NCBI RefSeq assembly: GCF_000389965.1
Contig: NC_021191.1
Location: 4,465,501-4,529,500 of the forward strand
Length of the DNA stretch: 64,000 nucleotides
Origin: Actinoplanes sp. N902-109
GTDB lineage: Bacteria; Actinomycetota; Actinomycetes; Mycobacteriales; Micromonosporaceae
Direction of reading: 5' to 3'
Part shown: piece after piece, positions 10,259 through 19,492 of the stretch
How positions within the stretch are numbered: position 1 is the stretch's first letter
Layout of the letters: each line of letters starts with the position of its first letter
Translations under genes and position numbers: made by a program
The notes under the pieces: model-generated
Told to the model about the DNA's origin: nothing
Databases searched by the model: none
What the model saw: the letters and a program-made list of their open reading frames with translations, nothing else

Positions 10259-12778
10259 ATGTCCCGTGCCCGAAAGCTGCTGGGACTGGCGACGACGGCG
10301 CTGCTGGCCGCGAGCCTGCCGGCCACCGCTGCGGTGCCGGCCCGGGCCCAGGAGCCGGGCTACACCATCACGGTGGAGCCCGGCGTCACCGGTCCGGCGA
10401 TCGACGACGCGATGTACGGCATCTTCCTCGAGGACATCAACTTCGGCGCGGACGGCGGGCTCTACGCCGAGCTGGTCCGCAACCGCTCGTTCGAGTTCCT
10501 GCCGGTCGACAACGCCTCCTACACCGGCATGACCGCGTGGACCCCGGTCGCCGAGGCGGGCGGCAGCGGCACGGCCACCACGGTGAACGACGACGCGCGG
10601 CTCAACGAGCGCAACCGCACCTACCTCAAGCTCGGACTGTCCGGCACCGGCCGCTACGGCGTCACCAACAGCGGGTACAACACGGGTTTCGCGGTGCGGC
10701 GCGGCGCCCGCTACACCTTCTCGGTCTGGGCCCGCACCGACGACCCCGCCGGCACCCCGTTGACCGTCACCCTCACCGGGACACGAACCACCACGCTGAC
10801 GGTACGGGGTGACAGCTGGCGCAAGTACACCGCGACGATGACCGCCGGACGGACCACGGACACCGGGCGGCTGGCGGTGCTCGGCGCCGGCCGGGGCACG
10901 CTGCGGCTGGACATGGTGTCGTTGTTCCCCCGGGACACGTACCGGCATCGGCCGAACGGCCTGCGCAAGGACCTGGCCGAGAAGATCGCCGCGCTGCACC
11001 CCGGGTTCGTCCGCTTCCCCGGCGGCTGCCTGGTGAACACCGGCAGCATGGCGTCCTACGATGCCGCCTCGGGCTTCCCGCGGGCGCGCGCCTACCAGTG
11101 GAAGGACACCGTCGGGCCGGTCGAGGCCCGGGCCACCAACGCCAACTTCTGGGGCTACAACCAGTCGTACGGCCTGGGCTACTACGAGTACCTCCAGTTC
11201 GCCGAGGACATCGGCGCCAAGCCGGTGCCGGTGGTCCCGGCCCTGGTCACCGGGTGCGGGCAGAACCGGGCGACCGACGACCCGGCGCTGCTGCAGCGGC
11301 ACCTCCAGGACACCCTCGACCTGATCGAGTTCGCCAACGGCCCGGTCACCTCGACGTGGGGCCGGCTGCGGGCGCGGATGGGCCACCCCCGCCCGTTCGG
11401 ACTCGACCGCATCGCCGTGGGCAACGAGGAGAACCTTCCGGAGCAGTACTTCGCCACCTTCCTGCGGTTCCGCGCGGCCATCGAGGCGAAGTACCCGGAC
11501 GTCACGGTGATCGGCAACTCCGGCCCGGACGACCAGGGCGCCACGTTCGACGACCTGTGGGCCAGGAACCGGGCGGCCGGCGTCGACATGGTCGACGAGC
11601 ACTACTACAACAGCCCGTCCTGGTTCCTGCAGAACAACAAGCGGTACGACTCGTACGACCGCAGCGGGCCGGCTGTCTTCCTCGGCGAGTACGCATCGCT
11701 GGACAACAAGCTCGCCAACTCGTTGTCCGAAGCGGCCTACATGACCGGACTGGAACGCAACGCCGATGTCGTCAGGATGGCGTCGTACGCACCGCTGCTC
11801 GCCAACATCGACAACGTCCAGTGGCGCCCGGACCTGATCTGGTTCGACAACGACGAGTCGTGGGGCTCGACGAGCTACCTGGTGCAGAAGCTGTTCTCGA
11901 CCAACACCGGCGACCGGGTGGTGCGCAGCGCCGCCGGCGGTGGCGGGGTGCGGCAACCGAAGCCCATCACCGGTGCGATCGGCCTGTCCACCTGGGCCAC
12001 CTCGGCGACCTACGACGACGTGCGGGTCACCCGGCCGGACGGAACGGTGCTGTTCAGCGACGACTTCACCGACGGGGACGACAGTGGCTGGACCGCCGTG
12101 CAGCCGCGCGGTTCCTGGTCGGTCACCGGCGGCGCCTACACCCAGGGCGACACCGCCGCCCAGGACACCATGGTCAAGGCGGCGACCATCGACGAGACCG
12201 ACTACGACTACCACGTCAAGGCGACCAAGAACGCCGGTGCCGAGGGTTTCCTCATCGCGTTCGGCATCCAGGAGACCGGCCAGTTCTACTGGTGGAACCT
12301 CGGCGGCTGGAACAACACCCAGGACGCCATCGAGAAGGGGGTGACCAGCGCCAAGGAGCAGCTGATCACCAAGCCCGGCTCGGTGCGGACCGGGCGGACC
12401 TACGACCTGCGGGTCGAGGTGCGCGGCACGCACGTCCGGCTGCTGGTCGACGGGCAGGAGTGGGGCAGCTTCGACGACAACACGGTGGCCGAGCCGTTCG
12501 CCGAGGTCGTCACGCGCGACGACCGTACCCGGGAACTGATCGTCAAGGTCGTCAACGCCCAGGACGCCCCGGCGGTCACCCGGATCGACCTGGGCGGGCG
12601 CCGGGTGGCGCCGACCGGCCGGATGACCGTCATCGCCGGCGACCCCGGCGAGCAGAACACCCGCAGCGCCGAACCGGTCCAGCCGGTCACCACGACGGTC
12701 GGCGGGCTCGGCCAGACGTTCACCCGGACGTTCCCGGCCAACTCGGTGACGTTCCTGCGTGTCAAGGAGACGCACTGA
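10259..12778 (+). CDS. Secreted alpha-L-arabinofuranosidase, GH51
   Basis: 839 aa, exported: a Sec signal (MSRARKLLGLATTALLAASL, ending at ARA about residue 30). Start ATG follows AGGAGGG. A family-4/9-like carbohydrate-binding region lies at about residues 80-220 (RYTFSVWARTDDPAGTPLTV), then the GH51 barrel with FPGGC, acid/base Glu390 in VGNEEN and nucleophile Glu477 in FLGEYAS. An inserted LamG/DUF1080-like beta-sandwich (about residues 590-740) precedes the final GH51 beta domain. Such enzymes release terminal L-arabinofuranose from arabinan and arabinoxylan outside the cell. It overlaps the next gene by one base and is likely repressed through the operator at 10233. Confidence 0.93.
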   Translation: MSRARKLLGLATTALLAASLPATAAVPARAQEPGYTITVEPGVTGPAIDDAMYGIFLEDINFGADGGLYAELVRNRSFEFLPVDNASYTGMTAWTPVAEAGGSGTATTVNDDARLNERNRTYLKLGLSGTGRYGVTNSGYNTGFAVRRGARYTFSVWARTDDPAGTPLTVTLTGTRTTTLTVRGDSWRKYTATMTAGRTTDTGRLAVLGAGRGTLRLDMVSLFPRDTYRHRPNGLRKDLAEKIAALHPGFVRFPGGCLVNTGSMASYDAASGFPRARAYQWKDTVGPVEARATNANFWGYNQSYGLGYYEYLQFAEDIGAKPVPVVPALVTGCGQNRATDDPALLQRHLQDTLDLIEFANGPVTSTWGRLRARMGHPRPFGLDRIAVGNEENLPEQYFATFLRFRAAIEAKYPDVTVIGNSGPDDQGATFDDLWARNRAAGVDMVDEHYYNSPSWFLQNNKRYDSYDRSGPAVFLGEYASLDNKLANSLSEAAYMTGLERNADVVRMASYAPLLANIDNVQWRPDLIWFDNDESWGSTSYLVQKLFSTNTGDRVVRSAAGGGGVRQPKPITGAIGLSTWATSATYDDVRVTRPDGTVLFSDDFTDGDDSGWTAVQPRGSWSVTGGAYTQGDTAAQDTMVKAATIDETDYDYHVKATKNAGAEGFLIAFGIQETGQFYWWNLGGWNNTQDAIEKGVTSAKEQLITKPGSVRTGRTYDLRVEVRGTHVRLLVDGQEWGSFDDNTVAEPFAEVVTRDDRTRELIVKVVNAQDAPAVTRIDLGGRRVAPTGRMTVIAGDPGEQNTRSAEPVQPVTTTVGGLGQTFTRTFPANSVTFLRVKETH

Positions 12779-13827
12779 TGGCGTACCGGATCAACCGCCG
12801 CAGTCTGCTGGCCGGCGGCGTGGGGGCCGCGGGGCTGGGAGCGTTCGGGCTGCCTGCCGGGAGCGCCGCCGCCGGTGCCGCGCCGGCCGGGCCGCCGCTG
12901 ATCGCCCAGCGAGCCGATCCCTTCATCACCCGGCCGGTCGCGGGGATGTACTACTTCACCGGCTCGGTGCCCGAGTACGACCGGATCATCGTGCGCGGCG
13001 CGCCCAGCATCGCGGGCCTCGGCACGGCCACCGAGAGCGTGGTCTGGCGCCGGCCCGCCTCGGGGAAGATGGGCGGCCACATCTGGGCGCCGGAACTGCA
13101 CCGCATCGACAACAAGTGGTACATCTACTTCGCCGCCGGTGACAGCGACGACGTCTTCCGCATCCGGATGTACGTGCTGGAGTCGGCGCACGCCGATCCG
13201 CGCGACCCGGCGGGCTGGGTCCTGCGCGGGCAGATCGCCACCGAGTGGGACAGCTTCGCGCTGGACTCCACCACCTTCACCCACCGTGGCCGGCGCTATC
13301 TCGTCTGGGCGCAGAGCGAGCCGGAACTCGCCGTCAACTCGAGCCTCTACATCGCCGAGCTGAGCAACCCCTGGACGTTGCGGACCAAACCGACCCGCAT
13401 CGCCACGCCCACCCGCAGCTGGGAGATCCAGGGCTACCGGGTCAACGAGGGGCCGGCCGTGCTCGTCCGCAACGGCCGGGTGTTCGTCTCGTTTTCGGCC
13501 AGCGCGACGGACGCCCGCTACTGCATCGGGCTGCTGAGCGCACCGGACAACGCCAACCTGCTGGCCAACGCCTCCTGGGCCAAACAGCCCGACCCGGTCC
13601 TCGTCAGCAACGACGGGACCCAGCAGTACGGCCCGGGGCACAACTCGTTCACCGTGGCCGCGGACGGGGTGACCGACGTGCTGGTCTACCACGCCCGCGA
13701 CTACCGGGACATCACCGGCGATCCGCTGTACGACCCCAACCGCAACACCAGGGTGCAGAAGCTCACCTGGGCCGCCGACGGCACGCCGGCCTTCGGCATC
13801 CCAGCCGGGGGCGCGGGCCCACTCTGA
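12778..13827 (+). CDS. Exported GH43 exo-arabinofuranosidase-like enzyme
   Basis: 349 aa; TGATG overlap with the GH51 stop and AAGGAGA upstream. The N-terminus has a Tat motif (NRRSLL, residues 6-11) and an alanine-rich cleavage region near residue 34. The GH43 five-bladed propeller shows the expected triad: Asp47 in QRADPFI, Asp163 in ALDSTTF and Glu224 in VNEGPAV, plus IWAPELH. The opening QRADPF and YYFTGSVPEYDRI resemble subfamily GH43_26 exo-alpha-1,5-L-arabinofuranosidases, an assignment from memory of family patterns. Paired with GH51, it would complete extracellular debranching and trimming of arabinan. Confidence 0.9.
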   Translation: MAYRINRRSLLAGGVGAAGLGAFGLPAGSAAAGAAPAGPPLIAQRADPFITRPVAGMYYFTGSVPEYDRIIVRGAPSIAGLGTATESVVWRRPASGKMGGHIWAPELHRIDNKWYIYFAAGDSDDVFRIRMYVLESAHADPRDPAGWVLRGQIATEWDSFALDSTTFTHRGRRYLVWAQSEPELAVNSSLYIAELSNPWTLRTKPTRIATPTRSWEIQGYRVNEGPAVLVRNGRVFVSFSASATDARYCIGLLSAPDNANLLANASWAKQPDPVLVSNDGTQQYGPGHNSFTVAADGVTDVLVYHARDYRDITGDPLYDPNRNTRVQKLTWAADGTPAFGIPAGGAGPL

Positions 13828-13835
13828 GCCCCCCC

Positions 13836-13858
13836 AGCCGGCATCGGCCCGGCCGGCT
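13836..13858 (+). terminator. Terminator of the GH51-GH43 operon
   Basis: AGCCGGC (13836-13842) pairs with GCCGGCT (13852-13858) across a 9-base loop, followed by CTTTCC. It starts nine bases after the GH43 stop. Confidence 0.6.
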
Positions 13859-13951
13859 CTTTCCGCCTGGTACGTCCATCCAAGGCCGGTGGTAAGGCGC
13901 TCCTTGCCTGATGTGGACGGCGGTCACGCCGACCCGCCAGAGAGGCACCAC

Positions 13952-14170
13952 ATGCCCCCGGACCGTCTGTCACTGCGGTGGCTCGTCTTGCTGAACATTG
14001 CCGGAACCGCAGCTGTCGTCGTCTGTCGTGACGGCGGCGCCATGGCCCCCGCGATCTCGACGGCGCTGCTGGCCATCGCCGTGCTGGATACCGTGACGGA
14101 ACGATCTTCCCCGGCGCCGGCAGGTGTGCGCAACGTCGACCCGGCCACAACGGCCACATCTCAACGGTGA
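13952..14170 (+). CDS. Small two-helix membrane protein
   Basis: 72 aa; the ATG has AGAGG about seven bases upstream. Two hydrophobic segments are visible (LRWLVLLNIAGTAAVVV and APAISTALLAIAVL), separated by a short CRDGG loop, followed by a polar tail. No family recognised. The next gene begins seven bases after its stop, so they may be co-transcribed. Confidence 0.5.
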   Translation: MPPDRLSLRWLVLLNIAGTAAVVVCRDGGAMAPAISTALLAIAVLDTVTERSSPAPAGVRNVDPATTATSQR

Positions 14171-14177
14171 GGTGACG

Positions 14178-14667
14178 ATGATCAGCGAGACTGCCTCCCG
14201 GCCCGACACGTTGCAGGCGTTTGCCGCCGACCTCAAGGCTTATGGGCGAGGACGATCGACGGTCACCGACATGGTCCGGATGTCGCTCGTGGGTTCGAAA
14301 GGACAGCCGGCGACGCTCGGCCCTGCAGCGGTCGTTGCGCAAACCCAGCCGTCCGGCAGCCGCGCCCATCGAGATCCCTGTGCCACCCGAGCAGCGTGAG
14401 CTAGGGCGCCGGCTCACCGAGCGCTTCGGCGGATTCGACCTGGACGATCTCGCCGTCCGGGCGAAGATCCCCCAGGCCCGGCTGAGCGGGTATCTGCGCG
14501 GCGATCTCATCCCCACCTGGCGGCCGATCCGCGATCTCGGCCACGTCCTGTATCCCGTCCGCCGCGAGTGGTGGGCGTGGGTCAAGGACATCAACCAAGC
14601 CGCTGACCGGGCCCGCCGGGCGCGCGCCGCCAGCCGGCGCCGGGAACGACTCCGGCAGGCGGCGTAG
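14178..14667 (+). pseudogene. Probable frameshifted helix-turn-helix protein gene
   Basis: Two frames each carry half of a plausible protein. Frame 1 starts at ATG 14178 (GGTGACG upstream) and reads MISETASRPDTLQAFAADL and then STVTDMVRMSLVG, which looks like the start of an actinobacterial XRE-type regulator, with GC-rich third positions until about 14315. From about 14320 the good coding signal passes to the neighbouring frame, which reads SALQRSLRKPSRPAAAPIEI, then DLDDLAVRAKIPQARLSGYL, a helix-turn-helix-like segment, and ends with a basic tail at 14667. A frame change near 14300-14325 would join them. It could be a real mutation, a sequencing error, or two separate ORFs. Confidence 0.45.
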
Positions 14668-14680
14668 CAGCAGGTGGTGG

Positions 14681-15724
14681 CTATGCCGGTGGGGGAGCCG
14701 TGCTGGCCCGCACCACCAGCGTCGGCGGCACCACGACGTGGTCGACCGAGCCGGTGTCGGTGGGCCGGTTCATGTGTTCCAGCAGCAGGGCGAGGCTGCG
14801 CCGGCCCAGCTCGCCGAAGTCCTGGCTCACCGTGGTCAGCGGGGGCAGGAAGAAGCCGGAGTCGGGCATGTCGTCGAACCCGACGACGCTGACCTCCTCG
14901 GGCACCCGGCGGCCGGCCTCGTGCAGGGCGCGCAGCACGCCCAGGGCGATGCGGTCGTTGGCGCAGAAGATGGCCGTCACGCCCGGATCCGCGGCCAGGG
15001 CCCGGCCCTGCTCGTAACCGGAGGCGGCATCCCACCACTGTGGATGCACCGGCGGCACCACGGCGTCCGCGTCGTACAGGGTGTTGCGCCAGCCCTCGAT
15101 GCGTTCGTGGGCCTCCGGCCAGTCGCCGGGGCCGGCCGCGTGGTGCACGGTGCGGTGGCCGAGGTCGAGCAGGTGCTGGGTGGCCAGCCGGGCACCGAGG
15201 GCGTTGTCGATCCGGACGGTCGGCACGGCCTCGGCGTCGCCGGCGCCACCCACGGCCACGCAGTAGAGGTTGGCCGGGGCCTGCATCAGGGCGCTGGTGA
15301 CGGCGGTCTTCGGGGCGATGGCGATGATGCCGTCGACGGCGTGCTCGGCCAGCCGGTCGGCGGCGCCCAGCACGTCGGCGCGTTCCAGGTTGCGTACGGT
15401 GGCGATGCTGACCAGGTAGCCGGCCTCGCGGGCGGCGCTCTCGATGCCGTACAGCATGGACGCCGGGCCGAACAGGGTGGTCTCGAAGCCGACGATGCCC
15501 AGGGTGTTGGACTGCCGGGTGACCAGGGTGCGGGCTGCGAGGTTGCGGCGGTAGTTCAGCGAGCGCATCGCCTCGAGCACCCGGGCCCGGGTCTCCTGGC
15601 GTACGTGCGGATGCTCGTTGAGCACCCGGGACACCGTCTGGTGCGACACGCCGGCCAGCTTGGCGACATCACGCATGACGGTGCCGCGGGGCCGGGGAGC
15701 GATGGGTTCCGGCCGTCGGACCAA
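14681..15724 (-). CDS. LacI-family transcriptional regulator, likely of the arabinan regulon
   Basis: 347 aa from a TTG at 15722-15724 with GGGGG upstream; an ATG at 15676 just before the DNA-binding domain is the alternative. The HTH is at about residues 18-38 (DVAKLAGVSHQTVSRVLNEH), followed by the hinge helix RRNLAARTLVT and a periplasmic-binding-protein-like sugar domain with the closing VSVVGFDDMPDSGFFLPPLTTV. It is divergent from the YtfQ-type importer. The intergenic region carries TGTGAGCGCTAACA, the classic LacI/GalR operator form, and the same sequence type precedes three arabinan-enzyme loci. I infer it represses all of them and is released by an arabinose-related sugar. Confidence 0.9.
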   Translation of the reverse strand: MVRRPEPIAPRPRGTVMRDVAKLAGVSHQTVSRVLNEHPHVRQETRARVLEAMRSLNYRRNLAARTLVTRQSNTLGIVGFETTLFGPASMLYGIESAAREAGYLVSIATVRNLERADVLGAADRLAEHAVDGIIAIAPKTAVTSALMQAPANLYCVAVGGAGDAEAVPTVRIDNALGARLATQHLLDLGHRTVHHAAGPGDWPEAHERIEGWRNTLYDADAVVPPVHPQWWDAASGYEQGRALAADPGVTAIFCANDRIALGVLRALHEAGRRVPEEVSVVGFDDMPDSGFFLPPLTTVSQDFGELGRRSLALLLEHMNRPTDTGSVDHVVVPPTLVVRASTAPPPA

Positions 15725-15875
15725 CGAGACCCCCAGTGCCTTGAGCTGCGGTGCGGTCCGCGTCGCAGCGGTGATCGAGCACAGTCTAGTGGTGCGTGAA
15801 CACCCGTGGTGAAGGTGACGGACAGATATCGACTCTTGACGCTGAGGGTGGGACCGGTAACACTCTCGACATCAA

Positions 15876-15942
15876 TGTGGTGCACGCCACAATGTTGATC
15901 ATGCTCAATCGATCCGGGGTGGGCTCGCCCTGCCCCGGATCG
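15876..15942 (+). promoter_or_regulatory. Palindrome and long stem-loop in the LacI-importer intergenic region
   Basis: Two structures precede the operator. TGTGG...CCACA at 15876-15891 is an imperfect 16-bp palindrome. At 15910-15942, CGATCCGGGG and CCCCGGATCG form a perfect 10-bp stem, with a further GGG/CCC pairing inside the loop. The stem-loop is 46 bp upstream of the transporter start, between two divergent genes, and lacks a U-tract. It may be part of a leader, a second regulator site or an attenuator; the role is unknown. Confidence 0.55.
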
Positions 15943-15955
15943 CTCTGTCCTCAGT

Positions 15956-15969
15956 TGTGAGCGCTAACA
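15956..15969. promoter_or_regulatory. LacI-type operator upstream of the YtfQ-type importer
   Basis: TGTGAGCGCTAACA matches TGTnAnCGnTnACA fully and closely resembles the Bacillus/Streptomyces LacI-GalR operators. It lies 19 bp before the GTG start of the solute-binding protein and adjacent to the divergent lacI-type gene. Confidence 0.75.
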
Positions 15970-15988
15970 ATCCCGCGAGGAGGGTGTT

Positions 15989-16960
15989 GTGGCGAAAAGA
16001 TTGACCGCGGCCGTGCTGGGTGGCCTGCTGGCAGCCTCGGCGCTGGCCGGCTGTGGTGGCGACGACGGTGGCGGCGGCAACGGCAAGCTGACCCTCGGGT
16101 TCTCCCAGGTCGGCGCGGAAAGCGGCTGGCGCACGGCGAATACCAAGTCCATCCAGGAGTCGGCGGCTGCAGCCGGGATCGACCTCAAGTTCTCCGATGC
16201 CCAGGGCAAGCAGGAGAACCAGATCAAGGCGATCCGCTCGTTCATCACCCAGCGGGTGGACGTGATCGCGTTCTCCCCGGTGGTCGAGTCGGGCTGGGGC
16301 CCGGTGCTGCGCGAGGCCAAGGACGCCGGCATCCCGGTGATCCTGACCGACCGCGCGGTGGACGAGAAGGACACGTCGCTCTACAAGTCGTTCATCGGCT
16401 CGGACTTCGTGCTGGAGGGCAAGAAGGCCGGTGAATGGCTGGTCAAGCAGTACGAGGGCAAGACCGATCCGGTCAACATCGTCGAGCTTCAGGGTACGCC
16501 CGGAGCGGCGCCGGCCACCGACCGCAAGACCGGTTTCGCCGACGTGATCAAGGCCGATCCCAAGTTCAAGATCGTGGCGTCGCAGACGGGGCAGTTCACC
16601 CGTACCGACGGCAAGCAGGTCATGGAGACCTTCCTCAAGTCGCAGCCGGACATCGACGTGCTGTACGCGCACAACGACGACATGGGCCTGGGTGCGATCG
16701 AGGCGATCGAGGCCGCGGGCAAGAAGCCCGGCACCGACATCAAGATCATCACGGTGGACGCGGTCAAGGACGGGATGACCGCGCTGTCCGAAGGCAAGAT
16801 CAATTACATCGTGGAGTGCAGCCCGCTGCTCGGGCCGCAGCTGATGGATCTCGCCAAGAAGGTGAACGCCGACGAGCAGGTGCCCCAGCGGGTGCTCACC
16901 GAGGAGACCACGTTCACCCAGGAGCAGGCGAAGGCCGCCCTGCCCGACCGGAAGTACTGA
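15989..16960 (+). CDS. ytfQ: YtfQ-type furanose-binding lipoprotein of an ABC importer
   Basis: 323 aa, start GTG with CGAGGAGGG upstream. A lipoprotein signal ends in the lipobox ALAGC (Cys near residue 22), followed by a Gly/Asp-rich linker. The body is a periplasmic-binding-protein type I fold close to YtfQ: LGFSQVGAESGWRTANTKSI, VIAFSPVVESGWGPVLREAK, ILTDRAVD, YAHNDDMGLGAIEAIEAAG and ITVDAVKDGM. YtfQ of E. coli binds galactofuranose and relatives. In this window the nearest enzymes release L-arabinofuranose, so an arabinose-type furanose is a reasonable ligand (inference). First gene of a four-gene operon. Confidence 0.9.
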   Translation: MAKRLTAAVLGGLLAASALAGCGGDDGGGGNGKLTLGFSQVGAESGWRTANTKSIQESAAAAGIDLKFSDAQGKQENQIKAIRSFITQRVDVIAFSPVVESGWGPVLREAKDAGIPVILTDRAVDEKDTSLYKSFIGSDFVLEGKKAGEWLVKQYEGKTDPVNIVELQGTPGAAPATDRKTGFADVIKADPKFKIVASQTGQFTRTDGKQVMETFLKSQPDIDVLYAHNDDMGLGAIEAIEAAGKKPGTDIKIITVDAVKDGMTALSEGKINYIVECSPLLGPQLMDLAKKVNADEQVPQRVLTEETTFTQEQAKAALPDRKY

Positions 16961-16970
16961 GAGGTCCGCG

Positions 16971-18497
16971 ATGGGCGACCGGCCACCGGTCCTGCAGATG
17001 ACCGGTATCCGCAAGGTCTTCCCGGGTGTGACCGCTCTGGACGGCGTCGACCTGCGGTTGCTGCCCGGCGAGGTGCACGCCCTGATGGGCGAGAACGGTG
17101 CCGGCAAGTCAACCCTGATCAAGGTGCTGACCGGGGTGTACGGCATCGACGGCGGGGAGATCCGGCTGGCCGGCGCCCCGGTGCGCTTCGGCAGCCCGCT
17201 GCAGGCGCAGCAGGCCGGGGTCAGCACCGTGTACCAGGAGGTCAACCTCTGCACCAACCTGTCGGTGGCCGAGAACGTGTTCATCGGCCGTGAACCCCGC
17301 CGGCTCGGCCGCATCCACTGGGCCGAGCTGCGCCGGCGGGCCGCCACCCTGCTCCAGCGGCTCGACCTGGACCTGGACGTGACGGCACCGCTGGCGAGCT
17401 ACTCACTGGCGATCCAGCAGATGGTCGCGATCGCGCGGGCCGTCGACATCAACGCCAAGGTGTTGATCCTCGACGAGCCCACGTCGAGCCTTGACGCCTC
17501 GGAGGTGGCGCAGCTCTTCGCGGTGCTGCGCCGCCTGCAGGCCGACGGGGTGGCGATCCTGTTCGTCACGCACTTCCTCGACCAGGTCTACGAGATCGCC
17601 GACCGGATCACCGTGCTGCGCAACGGCAAGCTCATCGGCGAGTACCGCACCCGCGACCTGCCGCAGGTCGAGCTGGTCACCACGATGATCGGCAAGGACC
17701 TGGCCGTACTGGAGGAGCTGGAGACCCAGCCGCGCGACCCCGCCGCGGCCCGGGAACGGGGCGAGCCGATCCTGCGCGCCGAGCAGGTCGGCCGCACCGG
17801 TGCCATCGCGCCGTTCAGCCTGACCATCCACGCCGGGGAGGTGGTCGGGCTGGCGGGGCTGCTGGGCTCCGGCCGTACCGAGTTGGCGCGGTTGCTCTTC
17901 GGGGCCGACCGCGCCGACGAGGGCCGGATGCTGATCGGCGACAAACCGGTCACCCTGCGCAGCCCGCGCACCGCGATGGCCCGTGGCATCGCGTTCTCCT
18001 CGGAGAACCGGCGCACCGAGGGCGTGGTCGGCGACCTGACCGTCCGGGAGAACATCGTCCTGGCCCTGCAGGCCAGCCGGGGCTGGGCCCGGCCGATCTC
18101 CCGGCGCCGGCAGGAGGAACTGGCCGAGCGGTACATCAAGGCGCTCGACATCCGCCCGGCCGACCCGGAGCTGCGGGTACGCAACCTCAGCGGCGGCAAC
18201 CAGCAGAAGGTGCTGCTGGCCCGCTGGCTGATCACCGAGCCCCGGCTGCTGATCATCGACGAGCCCACCCGCGGCATCGACGTGGGCGCCAAGGCCGAGA
18301 TCCAGCGGCTGATCGCCGAGCTCGCCGACGGCGGCATGGCCGTGCTGTTCGTCAGCGCCGAGCTCGAGGAGGTGCTGCGGCTCAGCCACAAGATCGAGAT
18401 CCTGCGCGACCGCCGGCTGGTCGAGGAGCTCGACAACACCGACGCGGTCGACGCCGACCGCATCATGCGAACCATCGCCAGTGGAGCAACCCCATGA
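16971..18497 (+). CDS. ytfR: Sugar ABC importer, duplicated ATP-binding protein (YtfR-like)
   Basis: 508 aa with two nucleotide-binding halves, as in RbsA/AraG/YtfR. The first half has Walker A GENGAGKST (about residues 42-50), Q-loop QEVNLC, and Walker B VLILDEPTSS with a degenerate signature (SLAIQQM). The second half has a degenerate Walker A (LLGSGRTELARLLFG), the full signature LSGGNQQKV and Walker B LLIIDEPTRGID. Such asymmetry is normal for this class. It starts 10 bp after ytfQ, with GAGAGG before the ATG, and overlaps the next gene by ATGA. Confidence 0.93.
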   Translation: MGDRPPVLQMTGIRKVFPGVTALDGVDLRLLPGEVHALMGENGAGKSTLIKVLTGVYGIDGGEIRLAGAPVRFGSPLQAQQAGVSTVYQEVNLCTNLSVAENVFIGREPRRLGRIHWAELRRRAATLLQRLDLDLDVTAPLASYSLAIQQMVAIARAVDINAKVLILDEPTSSLDASEVAQLFAVLRRLQADGVAILFVTHFLDQVYEIADRITVLRNGKLIGEYRTRDLPQVELVTTMIGKDLAVLEELETQPRDPAAARERGEPILRAEQVGRTGAIAPFSLTIHAGEVVGLAGLLGSGRTELARLLFGADRADEGRMLIGDKPVTLRSPRTAMARGIAFSSENRRTEGVVGDLTVRENIVLALQASRGWARPISRRRQEELAERYIKALDIRPADPELRVRNLSGGNQQKVLLARWLITEPRLLIIDEPTRGIDVGAKAEIQRLIAELADGGMAVLFVSAELEEVLRLSHKIEILRDRRLVEELDNTDAVDADRIMRTIASGATP

Positions 18498-19492
18498 CCC
18501 TCGTACGACATCGTCTCTTCTGGCCGGGCGTGATCCTGGTGCTGCTGCTGATGAGCAACCTGTTCTCCGCGGCGAACTTCTTCAGCATCACCGTGCACGA
18601 CGGTCATCTGTACGGATCCATCATCGACATCCTGCGCAACAGCGCACCGTTGATCCTGGTCGGCATCGGCATGACGATGGTCATCGCGACCGGCGGCATC
18701 GACCTGTCCGTCGGCTCGGTGATGGCGATCTCCGGCGCGCTGGCCTGCCTGCTGGTCAACGACGGCGTCGCGGTGCTGCTCGCCTGTGCCGCCGCCCTCG
18801 GGCTCTGCCTGGTGCTCGGCGTGTGGAACGGCATGCTGGTGGCCGCGCTCGGCATCCAGCCGATCATCGCCACGCTGATCCTCATGGTGGCCGGGCGGGG
18901 CGTGGCCCAGCTGCTCACCGACGGGCAGATCCTCAACGTCAGCTCGCCCTCGTTCAAGGTGATCGGCGCGGGCTACTGGCTGGCCCTGCCGGTGTCGGTG
19001 CTGATCGCCGGCGCGGTGGTCGCCCTGGCCGTCGTGCTCACCCGGCGCACCGCGCTCGGCCTGCTCATCGAGTCGGTCGGCGGCAGCCCCACGGCCTCCC
19101 GGCTGGCCGGCATCCAGGCCCGGCGGCTGACCGTGATGGTGTACGTGTTCGCAGCGGTCTGCGCCGGGGTCGCCGGGCTGATCTACAGCTCCAACGTGGC
19201 CAGCGCGGACAGCAACGCGGCCGGCAACCTCATCGAGCTGGACGCGATCCTCGCCACGGTGATCGGCGGCACCGCGCTGACCGGTGGTCGCTTCTCGCTG
19301 GCCGGTACGGTGCTCGGCGCGGTGCTGATCCAGACGCTCAACGTCACCACGGTGACCCTGGGCGTCCCGGTCGAGACGACGCTGCTGTTCAAGGCGATCG
19401 TGGTGATCGTCCTCTGTCTGGCGCAGTCGCCCGCGTTCCGCGCCAAGGTGCTGCACCGCCGCGGCGCCAAGCGGGTGGAGGTGACGGCATGA
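18494..19492 (+). CDS. ytfT: Sugar ABC importer permease (YtfT-like)
   Basis: 332 aa, about eight to ten membrane helices. The RbsC/YtfT signature GGIDLSVGSVMAISGALA follows IGMTMVIAT, and the conserved late segment VIGGTALTGGRFSLAGTVLGA is present. Start ATG overlaps the ATPase stop (ATGA). A pair of different permeases with YjfF downstream is the hallmark of the YtfQRT-YjfF system, where the two form a heterodimeric channel. Confidence 0.92.
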   Translation: MTLVRHRLFWPGVILVLLLMSNLFSAANFFSITVHDGHLYGSIIDILRNSAPLILVGIGMTMVIATGGIDLSVGSVMAISGALACLLVNDGVAVLLACAAALGLCLVLGVWNGMLVAALGIQPIIATLILMVAGRGVAQLLTDGQILNVSSPSFKVIGAGYWLALPVSVLIAGAVVALAVVLTRRTALGLLIESVGGSPTASRLAGIQARRLTVMVYVFAAVCAGVAGLIYSSNVASADSNAAGNLIELDAILATVIGGTALTGGRFSLAGTVLGAVLIQTLNVTTVTLGVPVETTLLFKAIVVIVLCLAQSPAFRAKVLHRRGAKRVEVTA

